From NCBI GenBank assembly GCA_049999765.1, contig JBNGIQ010009547.1:607093-658110 (forward strand): DNA of 51,018 nucleotides, given 5' to 3'. Shown here in pieces: positions 13,973 to 24,600 of this stretch. The position numbers and the translations under genes are program-made. Under the pieces are notes generated by a model, which saw only the letters and a program-made list of their open reading frames with translations, did not search any database and was not told the DNA's origin. Numbering within the stretch: the stretch's first letter is position 1; every line of letters begins with the position of its first letter. The DNA comes from Phaeoceros laevis. Taxonomy: Eukaryota > Anthocerotophyta > Anthocerotopsida > Notothyladales.

Positions 13973-14947
13973 TCTGGCAGACCCTTTTGAACTTCCAGGG
14001 CTTGAACCAGCGTGCAGGACAAAGAAGCTGCCAGCTTCAACTGAAGTGAGGCTCGGCCACGGGCTGCGCAATGCTTTCAAATATTGGAGCGCAGGGTTTC
14101 GTTCGGTTTTTTCGACTAGCTTGCCTCAATGAACACGGGCGAAGGTGTTCCCAAGATCATCCGGCAACCCTTCTTCCAGAGCTCAGATCCGACCGCCAAA
14201 GCAGGAAGAAAACGGAAAATCTCACAGATCCATGTGCAGATTCATCGTGGCAGCTTGAGACGGAGTTCGCTCGACCGCTTGGTACCAAAGAAAAAGGAAA
14301 ATACGTCTCTAGCGAGTCGCGAATCACAGAGACGCGAGTTAGCTGTTGGGCGGGAATTTCGAACCTACATTTCCTACAATTCCACAATTCCACTTTGAAG
14401 TTTTGAGCCCTGAACGCTGAAGTCTGAGCTGCATGCTTTACTGTCAGTCTGTCTGGCTGGGTAGCCTGAGTACCTCTTCACCGAAGTCAGGAAACAGAGA
14501 GAACATTCCGGTGCTCCTATCATCAGCAGGTCCTGCGGGCAATGGCTTTAGATTTCGGAAGCGTGCTTGATCAGTGCAGGGACTTCCAGGATTACATCTC
14601 TCATGCGCAACAACGATTTTTGGAGAACTACATGTAGCTAGTCGCCTTCGTAGCCGCAAGCTTCTGCCAAAGGCTGCTGTCCTGTTAGTACGAGTAACCA
14701 CGCCCGATCAATCCATTACAAAAAGGTCTCGCTGAAGGGCCTCAACTAGGAGGAATATCCTCATGGGCATCACATCTACAACCCTTGTTTTGAGGGTGAA
14801 GGGACAGTTCTTTAGTTGGAACTCAACCCCTTTAACATAGAGATGGTATACGCAACCCTGGGGCATTCAACAGACTAGAGGTCCCGTGAACGTGTATGAG
14901 ACCAATTCGATCTTCCGGCCCTCAGAAAGCGGGAGGCCCCTCGCCCA
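13973..14947. other. Intergenic: gamma-tubulin promoter and UPF0047 3' flank
   Basis: Separates two minus-strand genes. Several open frames of 60-110 codons occur on both strands, but none resembles a known family or joins to splice partners. No repeat seen. Confidence 0.5.
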
Positions 14948-15900
14948 TCATCCCTTTTGGCCTTGAATTGTGACGCACATGCTCCGAGCACCCCCGTCAT
15001 TTCGATGTTCATTAAGCCAAATGCCCTGCAAACGAAGCAGGCATGGATGAGGGGAATTTGTAGAGCACACAAGCAGTAGCTTCTGACTGCTTACCAAGGT
15101 TTGTACAGACCTGCCAAGTTCCAAGGTTGAACTTTCCACCAGTGATAGGTAGGGTCAAGGAGGATCCCATCAAAGAGGCCTTTACGTGAGCTGAGTACAA
15201 CAACACCACGGCACATGAAAAATCAAGGTAACGATACAGCCCGTTCAATATGCTTAACCACTTCTTCAGTGGAATTACCCGGCATGTCGTCGGGACCTTC
15301 ATCCAGGTGGCGATAATTCCGTCCCTGCCAGCCAGGTTTCTGTCCGTCAATGCTCCTCACCCCGTAATTTCCTAAAGCGGCCAGCTACTCTTATCCAGAA
15401 TCAAAAGCTCACCTCCGGTACTATTCTGTTGAGACTATCTTCCATGTCCAAAGGAACATCTGGACTGTAATTCTCGTTAATGGTCAAGCTGGCTGAGGTA
15501 TGCAGCACTGTCAACAAGAGACGATGGTGATGACAAAATTCGGGCACTACAAAGCACGAGACAAAATGCTCCTCTATGGAGAAGATGACGATTTGGATTG
15601 TGGGACTTACAGAAAAGGTGCGCAATCCCCACCTTGTACTGCTGCAGCTCAGGGACATTCTTGGTTACATGCTGTGTAATGATATGACAGCCTCTGAAAT
15701 GAGAATCAAGGTCAGCCGCGGTAGCGCACCAGTACCACCTGCTTTCTCAAGGATATGCTAGGGAAGGGTCACCTTTTGAGAGGAGGCAGCCTAATTGTCT
15801 TCTGAAACCACTCGGTGCCAGACTCTGAAAAGAGAGCCACAGGTGAGCAAAGCCTAACAATCTGCACCTGTGGCCCCCTGAGGCAGAATGACGTACCCAT
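14948..15900 (-). CDS. UPF0047/YjbQ-family protein
   Basis: Small conserved protein of the YjbQ/UPF0047 family, sometimes annotated as secondary thiamine-phosphate synthase; the true role in plants is unsettled. Seven exons (minus strand): 15900-15897, 15824-15773, 15693-15611, 15507-15413, 15324-15279, 15190-15111, 15025-14948, giving 145 residues, a full bacterial-type length. Family motifs in order: [62 protein letters not shown] and HRNDGG. The histidine/glutamate residues of [10 protein letters not shown] and DDMPAH are intact. The proposed first exon codes only ATG plus one base before a GTACGT donor; it is phased exactly with exon 2 (giving [16 protein letters not shown]) and sits behind an in-frame stop, so no plastid or mitochondrial presequence is apparent. 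A different, spliced N terminus cannot be excluded. Confidence 0.88.
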
Positions 15901-16346
15901 TCAGAGCAGCAAGCAATTGGCAGAGATGAGCTTTCTGAGCACCAAGTCGGCCGGATGCAGTCAAGTTGGCAGGGCCCGCAATCGATTAGGTAAGGTAGGA
16001 GGAGCTTGACCCCAACCTCCTTTTAATTAGGCGTAGCTTCCTCGGATAGTAGACCTCTGCGTTGGTGTGACTCTGGTCCCTGGTAGCTGGCATGTCAACG
16101 TACACCGTAGGAGGCACCCCCTTGGCCTTAAATTGGCGCCTCGCCACTCACCGCCCTTGTGACCGACCGACCCTGGTCCCTGTTTCTCGACAAATCTCCA
16201 GGAACAGCCGCACTGTTATTGCCTACCTTGGAATACACATCACCCTCAACCAGCGTTCCACCGGCTTGTCCGCTTCAAGGTCTCAGGAGGGAATTCCTCA
16301 CAGGGAGAATCCGCTGCATCACCAGGCACCGGAGCAGGGTGGCAGT
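15901..16346. promoter_or_regulatory. Divergent intergenic region between UPF0047 and Mpo1-like genes
   Basis: The two start codons face away from each other with 446 bases between them, so both promoters and 5' UTRs must lie here or nearby. An open frame runs from 16092 into the Mpo1-like gene, but its extra N terminus has no family resemblance. No TATA box is obvious. Confidence 0.5.
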
Positions 16347-17240
16347 ATGGCCATGGCGGATCTGTTTAACTTGGAGAAGCAGTTTGCCTTCTACGGAGCC
16401 TACCACCACAACACCGTGAACGTGCTCATTCACTGCGTGTTCGTGTGGCCAATTTTCCTCACGGCGTTGGTTCTGCCTGCTTTCACGCAGCAGTTTGCTG
16501 CACTGCCTCTGCCCCCCGGTCTGATTCCCGGGCAGCACTTTGCAGTGCTGAATTGGAGCTTCGTGTTTGCTGCTGTCTATGCTCTTTACTATGTGGCTCT
16601 TGACAAAAGAGCTGGCTCTCTGGCTGCTGGTCTGTGCTTGGGCTGCTGGATAGCCAGCAACGCGATTGCGCAAACTCTGGGGTTTAGCCTGGCGTGGAAG
16701 GTAGGATTCTCACCCCATTGCAGCAGCATTTCGGTGGTCAATACTGCCATTGCTGATGTGTCAATCCGTTGGCGAATTTGCAGGTCGTGTTGGCCTCGCA
16801 ACTTGTTTGCTGGACTTTTCAATTTCTGGGGCATGGCCTGTTTGAGGTAAGCAGCAGCTCCGCCACACTCGACTGGGTTGAGTTCTCTGTTTCTTCGTTG
16901 CTGCTGCGTGGTTCTTAGCAACCACAAATTCCTCACTTGTGTCTCAACAGCGTCGCACACCTGCTCTTTTCGACAATCTTTCTCAAGCCTTGTTGATGGC
17001 GCCATTCTTCGTACTGCTGGAAGTAAGTGTGTGTGTTTCACGAAGTTAGGAGTCCCCTATTGGATCGATGTCCCGAGGTTATTGGTCATTCAAGTTGTGT
17101 GGACTCACTGTATACTTTCCTGGATTCATCAGATTCTGCAGTCTCTCTTTGGCTACGAACCTTCGTCTGGGTTTCAGAAACGCGTGGATGAAAAGGTGAA
17201 GAAAAATATCGCTGATTATCGTGCTCAGAAGCAAGCTTAA
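16347..17240 (+). CDS. Mpo1-like (DUF962/YGL010w) ER membrane protein
   Basis: Yeast Mpo1 is an ER dioxygenase acting in alpha-oxidation of 2-hydroxy fatty acids from sphingolipid breakdown; plant members are presumed similar. Four exons: 16347-16700, 16784-16846, 16951-17022, 17133-17240, giving 198 residues, the usual plant length. The N terminus has LEKQFAFYGAYHHNTVNVLI followed by HCVFVWP, where the two histidine motifs are the family's candidate iron ligands. Hydrophobic segments follow around residues 35-55, 70-90, 95-115 and 150-175. A third conserved motif, FQFLGHGLFE, crosses exon 2, and the end is LFGYEPSSGFQKRVDEKVK. The ATG at 16347 starts just before the conserved block; an in-frame ATG lies two codons further on. 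The gene ends 206 bases from the stop of the convergent helicase. Confidence 0.92.
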
Positions 17241-17446
17241 GGTAACTCAGTGCTGAAGAAGAAGAAGTTTATTTCTGTTGTTTGGTTGGGCAAGAAGCCA
17301 CAAGTGCAGCAAATCAAAGGCATTGAAGCATTGCAATCGAGACCGGGGTTTCTGAAACGGCTCTTGGAGAATATGAACCCCTTGTTGGGCCAGTAGGCCC
17401 ACTTAGTTTTCGTGCGAACACCTATATTGACTACGCAGTTGCTGTG

Positions 17447-19904
17447 TCATCTTGGAACAACTGTGCTACCATCAACCTCCTTACTACCATTCTCCTTGTT
17501 CTGGCCACCCTGTTGTTGAGGCTGCGTACTTCTACCAGCAGCTTCTGATGCAACGATTTCCTTCAATCGCTCCAGAGCTGCACAAATAAAAAAGGGCTAG
17601 AGTGACTTGCTAACATAATCACCAGCGATAGAAAAACAGGTGGTGTTTGGATTGTTACCCTCAACATACTGCGGATGTAGAGCTTTAGTAGCAGACATTG
17701 GCAACTTAAACTCCTTGCAGCTGCTGTTTTCTGCCTTCCGCAACATGGCTTTGAAGTGTCTTACCTGGCATCACAAAGCAGTGAATAACTACTAACATAT
17801 GGACACCTGGTGGCGACCCCAAACAGGATCCAGTCAGGCTCTAAAGAAGCTTACCTCTTCCTTCCGTAGGAGTGTGTAAGCGCACCCCGACCGTCCAGCA
17901 CGTGCAGTTCGACCCACTCGATGCACATAGGTTTTTGCGTAAACAGGCACGTCATAGTTCACCACATTCAAGACCCCTTCAACGTCCATGCCCCGAGTCA
18001 TTGCATCCGACGCTACAAGTACCTGAGCATGGCCACCTCTGAAAGCGGCCAATGCCTTGCTGCACAGAGCCAAGGAAGACCAAAACATGGTAAGCCAACA
18101 GCCTACCTGGGTCACAGTGTTGGAGGGTTAAAAGTCACTATCTCACCTACGAGCAAGCTGATGTTGCCAGCTTGAATATTCAACGACGTCAAATTGTAGG
18201 CCTTCAAATATAGTCAGCAAAAGGTATAGCCTGTGAGTTTCTTCCACAGAAGCAGTGAATACAATTGTCTTCTGTCCCTTGAATCTTTGCAGGAGTGTTG
18301 CCAAACACAAGGGCTTTTCTCCAGCCTTGCACACCTAGTCAAACATTCACACCACATGATTAACATTTTTACTGTCTGTTTATGAGCTATACTTGGTGTA
18401 CTACCATGTGATGGGCTTGCAGCTCTGAATAACATGGTGACACACCATTGGGGCACTTGGCATAACCATTGGCTGCCTAGGAATAAGCAGGACTCAGAGG
18501 GACTACCAGGTGATACGCTTGCAGCTCTTCTGGAATTTTGTAGCGGCTCTCTGACAAAGATGACGCTATGTAGAGAGGTCGATAGAGACCGAGCTGCAGT
18601 ATTTTTGCAGGATCCTTTGTGAAAGTCGCTGATAGCACCATCTTCATGACCCGTGGCAATGTGGTTCCCTTTGAGCCTCGCTCTAAAGCCCTGCAACATA
18701 ATCTGCCAAGCTCAGACACAAAACTCAGTAAGCTGAAGATGATCATGTAGAGAGAAGTTATTCTTACGGTTGACGGATTGTATGCACACGTTCCAAGCTC
18801 AAGACAGGCACCCTGGAGTCTCTATAGAAGGAGCTTTCGGCATCCACTGCTTCTAGAACTGTAGGTAGCCAGTTTTGATATGATTGACGAAGCAACCTAT
18901 CAGTTTCATCCACAACCTGCAGACACGTGAGTACGTTTTGGCAGGTTGGTACTGACACACAACGGGTCTGTATATGCTCTGCCTATAAACGACAGCTACA
19001 AAAGAAAACCCGTAGAAACTGGTGTACTTCATGTCATAGCAGACTTACAAGGTAGCTCAAGTGTTCCAGAGTAAAGCCCTCCGTGCTACTAATATGATCC
19101 ATAAGACGTCCGGGTGTTGCAACAAGAATATCCACACCACTCTCTGCTACTCTGTCTTCAGGTTGCACAGCATGTACGCAGAATGGTGCTGGTTTTGGTA
19201 GCATGACCAGCTCAGCTGCCTCTGCCGATACACGAGTTTGCCCAACGGCCAGTCCCACTGATAAGCCAACTGCGGGAGCTATGCAGTCAAACACTGCCTT
19301 CACCTGAAATTTTCAGTGCCAACAAGATTCACCAGGCTAAGTCCGCTGGACACTGTAAAAGTGATCCTTTTAGCACTAAGGTCTGGAATAACACCTGAAG
19401 TGCAAGATCACGAGTTGGAAGCACCACTAGTGCACGAAGTCGTCTGATGATCCTTGAAGACAGCATTTGCACTATGGGTAGTGCATATGCCAGTGTTTTC
19501 CCACTGCCTGTGGGTGAGCACACACAAATATCCTGCTCACCCCCGCCATGACCAACGGCTTCATGCCAAACAGCAACCTGTACCGGAAACAGGTTGCTGA
19601 TCCCCATCTTGTGCAATGCCTCTTGCAGCCTGAAATAAGTGCTCAGAACAAACAAAATTGCGCCAGCAATACTGCCTCCACACAGCAACGTTGTTGGCAG
19701 GACTAAAATCAGTCAATCAAAGATGAGGATTACGCACCTGGGATCTAACCCAACCACACGTTGCAGTGGAACGGGCTCATGCTTCTCAATATTCAACGGA
19801 TTTCGCATCCATGGCAAGACGGCTATCGCTTGTTGCAATGTTTTCGGATCCAGCAAGTGATCGTCTCTCGGTTCCTTCTCTTGCAGACCCGCATCTTCAG
19901 CCAT
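17447..19904 (-). CDS. RH1: DEAD-box RNA helicase, RH1-like (DDX51/Dbp6 group)
   Basis: ATP-dependent RNA helicase closest to Arabidopsis RH1; relatives (DDX51, yeast Dbp6) act in 60S ribosome assembly in the nucleolus. Nine exons (minus strand): 19904-19738, 19629-19395, 19303-19049, 18916-18768, 18690-18507, 18334-18147, 18059-17855, 17764-17659, 17577-17447, giving 539 residues. Motifs in order: FPVQVAVW (Q motif region), SPTGSGKT (I), PTRDLALQ (Ia), TPGRLMDH (Ib), VVDETDRLL (II, DETD instead of DEAD), LSATFTKDP (III), TIVFTAS (IV), VASDAMTRGMD (V) and HRVGRTARAG (VI). From memory, Arabidopsis RH1 also has DETD, so this is a lineage feature, not damage. The C-terminal tail is Q/G/N-rich. 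The N terminus (LPWMRNPLN) matches the family, supporting the start. Confidence 0.93.
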
Positions 19905-20164
19905 CTGTGTTGCCTTTGAGGCAGCAACGCTTGATCGACCTATAGCAATATCAGCTGCTCATGCTAAGCCAGCTGAAAACATGAGTCCCACGGAAATTTC
20001 GGTACGTGCCACGATATCGTACCTCCGCAGCAACTTCATCCGTTTCCAGTGATCATGAAGAGCAACAATAATGATCAACAGTTACCTGCTAAAGACATAG
20101 GGCTCGGGTGATGTAGGCTAGGAAGTCAGCCAATCCGCCAACCTTCAAGTTGTCTGGACCGGTC
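19905..20164. promoter_or_regulatory. Short divergent promoter between RH1-like helicase and fibrillin genes
   Basis: Only 260 bases separate the two opposed start codons. The region must serve both genes unless upstream introns or UTRs reach further. No classic TATA box was recognised. Confidence 0.5.
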
Positions 20165-21193
20165 ATGGCAGCCGCATGTATGTCTGGCAGCTGTCAGATT
20201 GTTCAACTGACTTCGACGACAAGTACAAATTGTTGGACAAGGACTTCCAGCTGCCCAAGGAGACAAGGCAACGACAGCTCATGGGTGCCTCTACGATGCA
20301 AAGCGTCGGCTAAGTCTCAGGAACTGGATGCTACAACAGGTGGTGAGGCCAAATTGGCAAGAGACGATCTTCTCGACCTGATTTCTGGAGAAGAGCGTGG
20401 CTTGCGGACGCAGAAGGATTTGAGTAAACGGTCTAAAATCGTTAAAGCGATAGAGGCTCTGGCAACTCTGGGAGCTCATAGCACAACGACAGACAATAGG
20501 CTGACTGCTGCATGGAGGATGCTATGGACTACAGAAAAGGAACAGCTCTTCATTGTGGAAAAGGCACCGTTGTTTGGCACTGAAGCAGGTGACATCCTCC
20601 AGGTCCGTGGAATGCGACCGTGTTTGAGAGTCTGGCGGTAGTATAACCAGGTCCAGCTCAAGACTGGACAGGCAAAAATCCATCAGTAATGCTTTATAGG
20701 AGTGCATGCAGGTCATTGATGTCGAGAAGGGCACTCTCAACAATGTGATCACATTCCCGCCTACCGGCATGTTTCTTGTGGATTCTAAAATTGAAGTGGT
20801 CTCAGCACAGAGAGTGAACTTCAAGTAAGAACTTGCGTCTCCCTGATGGAATTCGGAGGTGCCATGTCTGTGAGAAATTGAAACCAGTTAACGTGATTGT
20901 GGCTGTTCTGGTTAGCAGATTCACAAGTGCAGCCCTCCACATAGCAGGATGGAAAATCCCAGTTCCTCCCTTCGGCCAGGGCTGGTATGTTTCGTGCAGT
21001 AGCTTGACATCTTTGTGATAATATGCTTAATCCCAAAGCAGCACTGCTTCACTTACAATTCCCAATCTGACCACTGGACTGGACATTTTGCAGGTTTGAC
21101 TCTGTGTACCTGGACGAGAATATAAGGTTGGCTAAGGATATTAGAGGAGACTACCTTGTAGTGGATCGAGCGCCCTCCATCCCGAAACTTTAA
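20165..21193 (+). CDS. Plastid lipid-associated protein (PAP/fibrillin), FBN10/PAP12-like
   Basis: Fibrillins are plastid lipid-binding proteins of plastoglobules and thylakoids. Four exons: 20165-20602, 20712-20824, 20919-20984, 21094-21193, giving 238 residues. The first about 50 residues are rich in Ser/Thr/Arg and lack acidic residues, as in a chloroplast transit peptide. Next comes DDLLDLISGEERGL, a helix with KIVKAIEALATLG, then TAAWRMLWTTEKEQLFI, GDILQVIDV, NNVITFPPTGMFLVDS, QRVNFKFTSAAL, VPPFGQGWFDSVYLD and the family end DIRGDYLVVDRAP. The motif set matches the group I recall as Arabidopsis PAP12 (At1g51110), but that protein is longer, so exact orthology is uncertain. It is transcribed away from the helicase gene. 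Confidence 0.87.
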
Positions 21194-21651
21194 GACTCGA
21201 GTGGGTGAGGGGTGTTTCTCTTGAATCCCCACGGTTTTCCTGTAACAGAAACAAAAGGCAATCCAGACTCTGAAAGCACTCAAGCAAAATCTGGTGATAC
21301 TGGTAACGGATTATTATTGTGCACTATTTATCTGTTTTGTGGAGAACAGGCAGCGCTCAACCTTGGGTTGTCTCTAGCAAGTGGAAAGATTTTGCCCCAC
21401 TTGGTGGAAATTTTTCTTTTGTACCAAATTTGATCTGAGTGAAGCAGATGTTCCTGCTCTGGTAAATTAGCATGCAAATCGAATAGTTTTCCAGCGTTTA
21501 GAAGGTTTGTCTTGTGACAAATCTCCGCGCTGGTGGGTAAACCTGTAAGTTGCTGCTCTTTGAGATCGTTGGCATACCATTTTGTCATGTATTCCTCTGA
21601 GAGGAAAATTTTCAATTGCAGCGGCTTTTGATATGGTGGTGTTGAGATACC
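21194..21651. other. Intergenic between fibrillin and PPR genes
   Basis: Holds the fibrillin 3' UTR and the PPR 5' flank. A 95-codon open frame on the minus strand (21328-21615) has no family resemblance. Confidence 0.5.
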
Positions 21652-24600
21652 ATGTGTGCTGGATCAATGCATCATGCCGGAGCTGCCACTCCAGTCATTG
21701 TCGTATATTGCCCGAGAAACTGGAGGAGCACATCACATGCTCCGGCCCTTGCAGTGGATATTCCGAAGACACGGAAGCATATTTGCCAGGTTTGGTCCTC
21801 AAAAACCTTAGATTGGTGGGATAACAGGCTGGCATCTGCTCGCTCAGCAGCTTGGATGTCCTTTTGGGGTTGCGTATGTATTTTACAAACTGGACCGTGC
21901 TTGCAGAAGAGACCTTGGAACCCAGACTTCAGGCAAAAGAGACGAGGAGAGCTGCTCTGGTTCAGCACTCAGTATAAAACATCAGAGTGGGTGGACCACA
22001 CTGGACCACCCATCTTGAATGACCAGCTACACAGTGTACCACCGGGTTCTGCAGAAGTAAACGATAGGAGTATATGCGAGGAGGGACAGCTGTTGAATTT
22101 CCTGAAGGAGGACACCGTTCCTTCAGTGGAGTTGTATAGGTCACTTTTAAAGGAGTGCACCAAAAGGAGGGCCCTGGCTCAGGCCAAGCAAGTGCATGCT
22201 CATTTGGCCAAACATGGACTTGAAACAACAGGATATCTTGGCGAATCTGTGGTGAATACTTTGGTGAAGTGTGGTAGCCTTGTAGATGCACTGCATGTAT
22301 TTCAAAGATTGCCTTTCCGAACTGTTGTCTCCTGGACAGCTGTTATCTCTGGGTGCACAACTGCTGGACAAGGTCGGGAGGCCCTAAGAATGTATCACAG
22401 AATGGTAGAGGAAGGTGTTGAGCCAAACAACTACACTTTTGTGAGCGTCATAAAAGCTTGCGGCAGCATAGGGGATTTGGAAGAGGGCAAACGAATGCAT
22501 GCTGAAGCTACAAAATATGGGTGTGAAACCAATCTATTTGTAGCCACCTCCCTTGTTGACATGTATGCAAAATGTGGAAGCATGCCAGATGCACATCATA
22601 TATTTGACGTGTTGTCACATCGAGATGTAGTGTCATGGACAGCTATGATTGCTGGTTACATTCATCAGGGTAGAGGCAAAGACGCTTTGCTGCTTTATGA
22701 ACAAATGCAGGAGGAAGGGGTCGGAGCCAATAATTGGACATATGTTACTGTAATGCAGGCCTGTGGCAGTCTTGCCGAAAATGAAGACATAGTTACTGTA
22801 GGTAATCATTTGCTCAAAGTAGAGTCCTGGCAACTTGGGAAAGCAATACATGCAGATGTTCAGGGTAGAAGCTTTATACTAGACGATTATGTTGGCAACG
22901 CCCTGGTTACAATGTACGCAAGGTGTGGCAGTATGACAGACGCACGCATTGTCTTTGATGGGTTGTGTCAGAGGGTTGTGGTGTCATGGAATGCAATGCT
23001 GGCGGCATACGCTCAGCAGGAGCTTGCAGAAGAGGCTCTAGAGTTGTACAGACAAATGATAAAGGAAGGTCCCAGTCCAAATCCTCGTTCATTCGTTAGT
23101 GCACTTCAAGCATGTACCACCCTCGCTGAAAAGGAGGAGATAATTCTTGTAGATGGGAAATCACTTAAGTTGGTATCTCTCCATATTGGCAGGCACATAC
23201 ATGCTGAAGCTGCGAGCAGGGGCTTGGATTTGGATGTCTTTATAAATAGCACACTTGTCGGTGTATATTCCACTTGTGGCAGCATGGCAGATGCACAAAA
23301 TATCTTTGAAAAAGTGTCCCAGTACGATGTAGTCTCATGGAACTCAATTATGGTAGCATATACTCAACAGGGACAAACAGACAAGGTTTTGCAGGTGTAT
23401 GCCCAAATGCTGGAAGAGCACATGAGTCCAGATGTTCGCACCATTGTGACCGTGGTCCAAGCATGTAGCATGCTTGCAGACCAGCAAGAAAATGAAGACT
23501 TTGTTGCAGAGAAGCAAATGCCTACCGTGGATACTTTGCAGATGGGGAAGGTAATGCATGCTGAAGCCTGGAGTAAGGGTTATGGATCGAATGTGTTCAT
23601 TCGCAGCAGCCTCATCAGCATGTATGGAAAGTCTGGAAGTATTCTGGACGCGCAGACTGTGTTTCATGAGGCCTGGGAGATAGATGTGAGGTCATCAAAT
23701 GCAATGCTTGGGGTATATGCCCAGCAGCAGGAGGCAGACAAGTCTTTGCAGCTGTATGGACAAATGCTGGAGGCAGGTGTAATCCCCGATGACCGAACCT
23801 TCATTAGTGTGCTTCAAGCATATGGCACGCTTGCAGAAAAGGAAGTAGATGTTGTTGTAGATGGGATTCCCACAAAAGTTGAGACTTTAGAGAAGGGCAA
23901 GGTTATTCAGGCTGAAGGCTGGACGAGGGGGTATCAGGGCAATCTCTTTTTTGTTAGCTGCCTCATCAGTTTATATGCAAAGTGTGGGAGGATAGTGGAT
24001 TCAGAAAAGTTATTTGATGGGCAGTGTCAAAAAGATGTGATAACGTGGAACACAATGATTGCCGCATATTCACAGCAGGGGCAAGCAGAGAAAGCGTTGC
24101 AGGTGTACAGACAAATGCTTAAGGAGGGCCTGACTCCAGATGGTCGAACCTTTGCTAGTGTGTTGCAAGCATGTGGCATGCTTGCAGAGAACGAAGAAAA
24201 AACTTCAAATGATGCGAATGATGAAGGATGGCTGAAAGTGGTGGCTTTGCAAATAGGCAAGTTAGTACACAGTCAAGCTTGGAAGGGAGGTTATTGGTAT
24301 AACGTGTATGTCCGTAGCAGCCTTATAAGCATGTATGGGAAGTGCATGAGCATTGAGGATTCAGAGAACGTATTCAATGGTTTGTACCTAACAAGTGTAG
24401 TACTTTGGAATGCGATGCTTGCAGCCTACCTTCACTATGGTCAACCTGACAAGGCTTGGCAGCTCTATGAACGGCTCCAGATAGAAGGCGTGAGTCCAGA
24501 TGATCGGACCTTTGTCAGTGCTCTCCAAGCATGTGGCATGCTTGCGCAGAATGCACAGAACGAAGAAAAAAGCTCAAATGAGCAACTGACCAAAGCGGAC

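Noticed and set aside
16092-16346. N-terminal extension of the Mpo1-like protein
   Set aside because: The frame is open, but the extra 85 residues have no family resemblance. The ATG at 16347 immediately precedes the conserved block.
21328-21615. 95-codon minus-strand frame between fibrillin and PPR genes
   Set aside because: No family resemblance; lies in the presumed PPR 5' flank.
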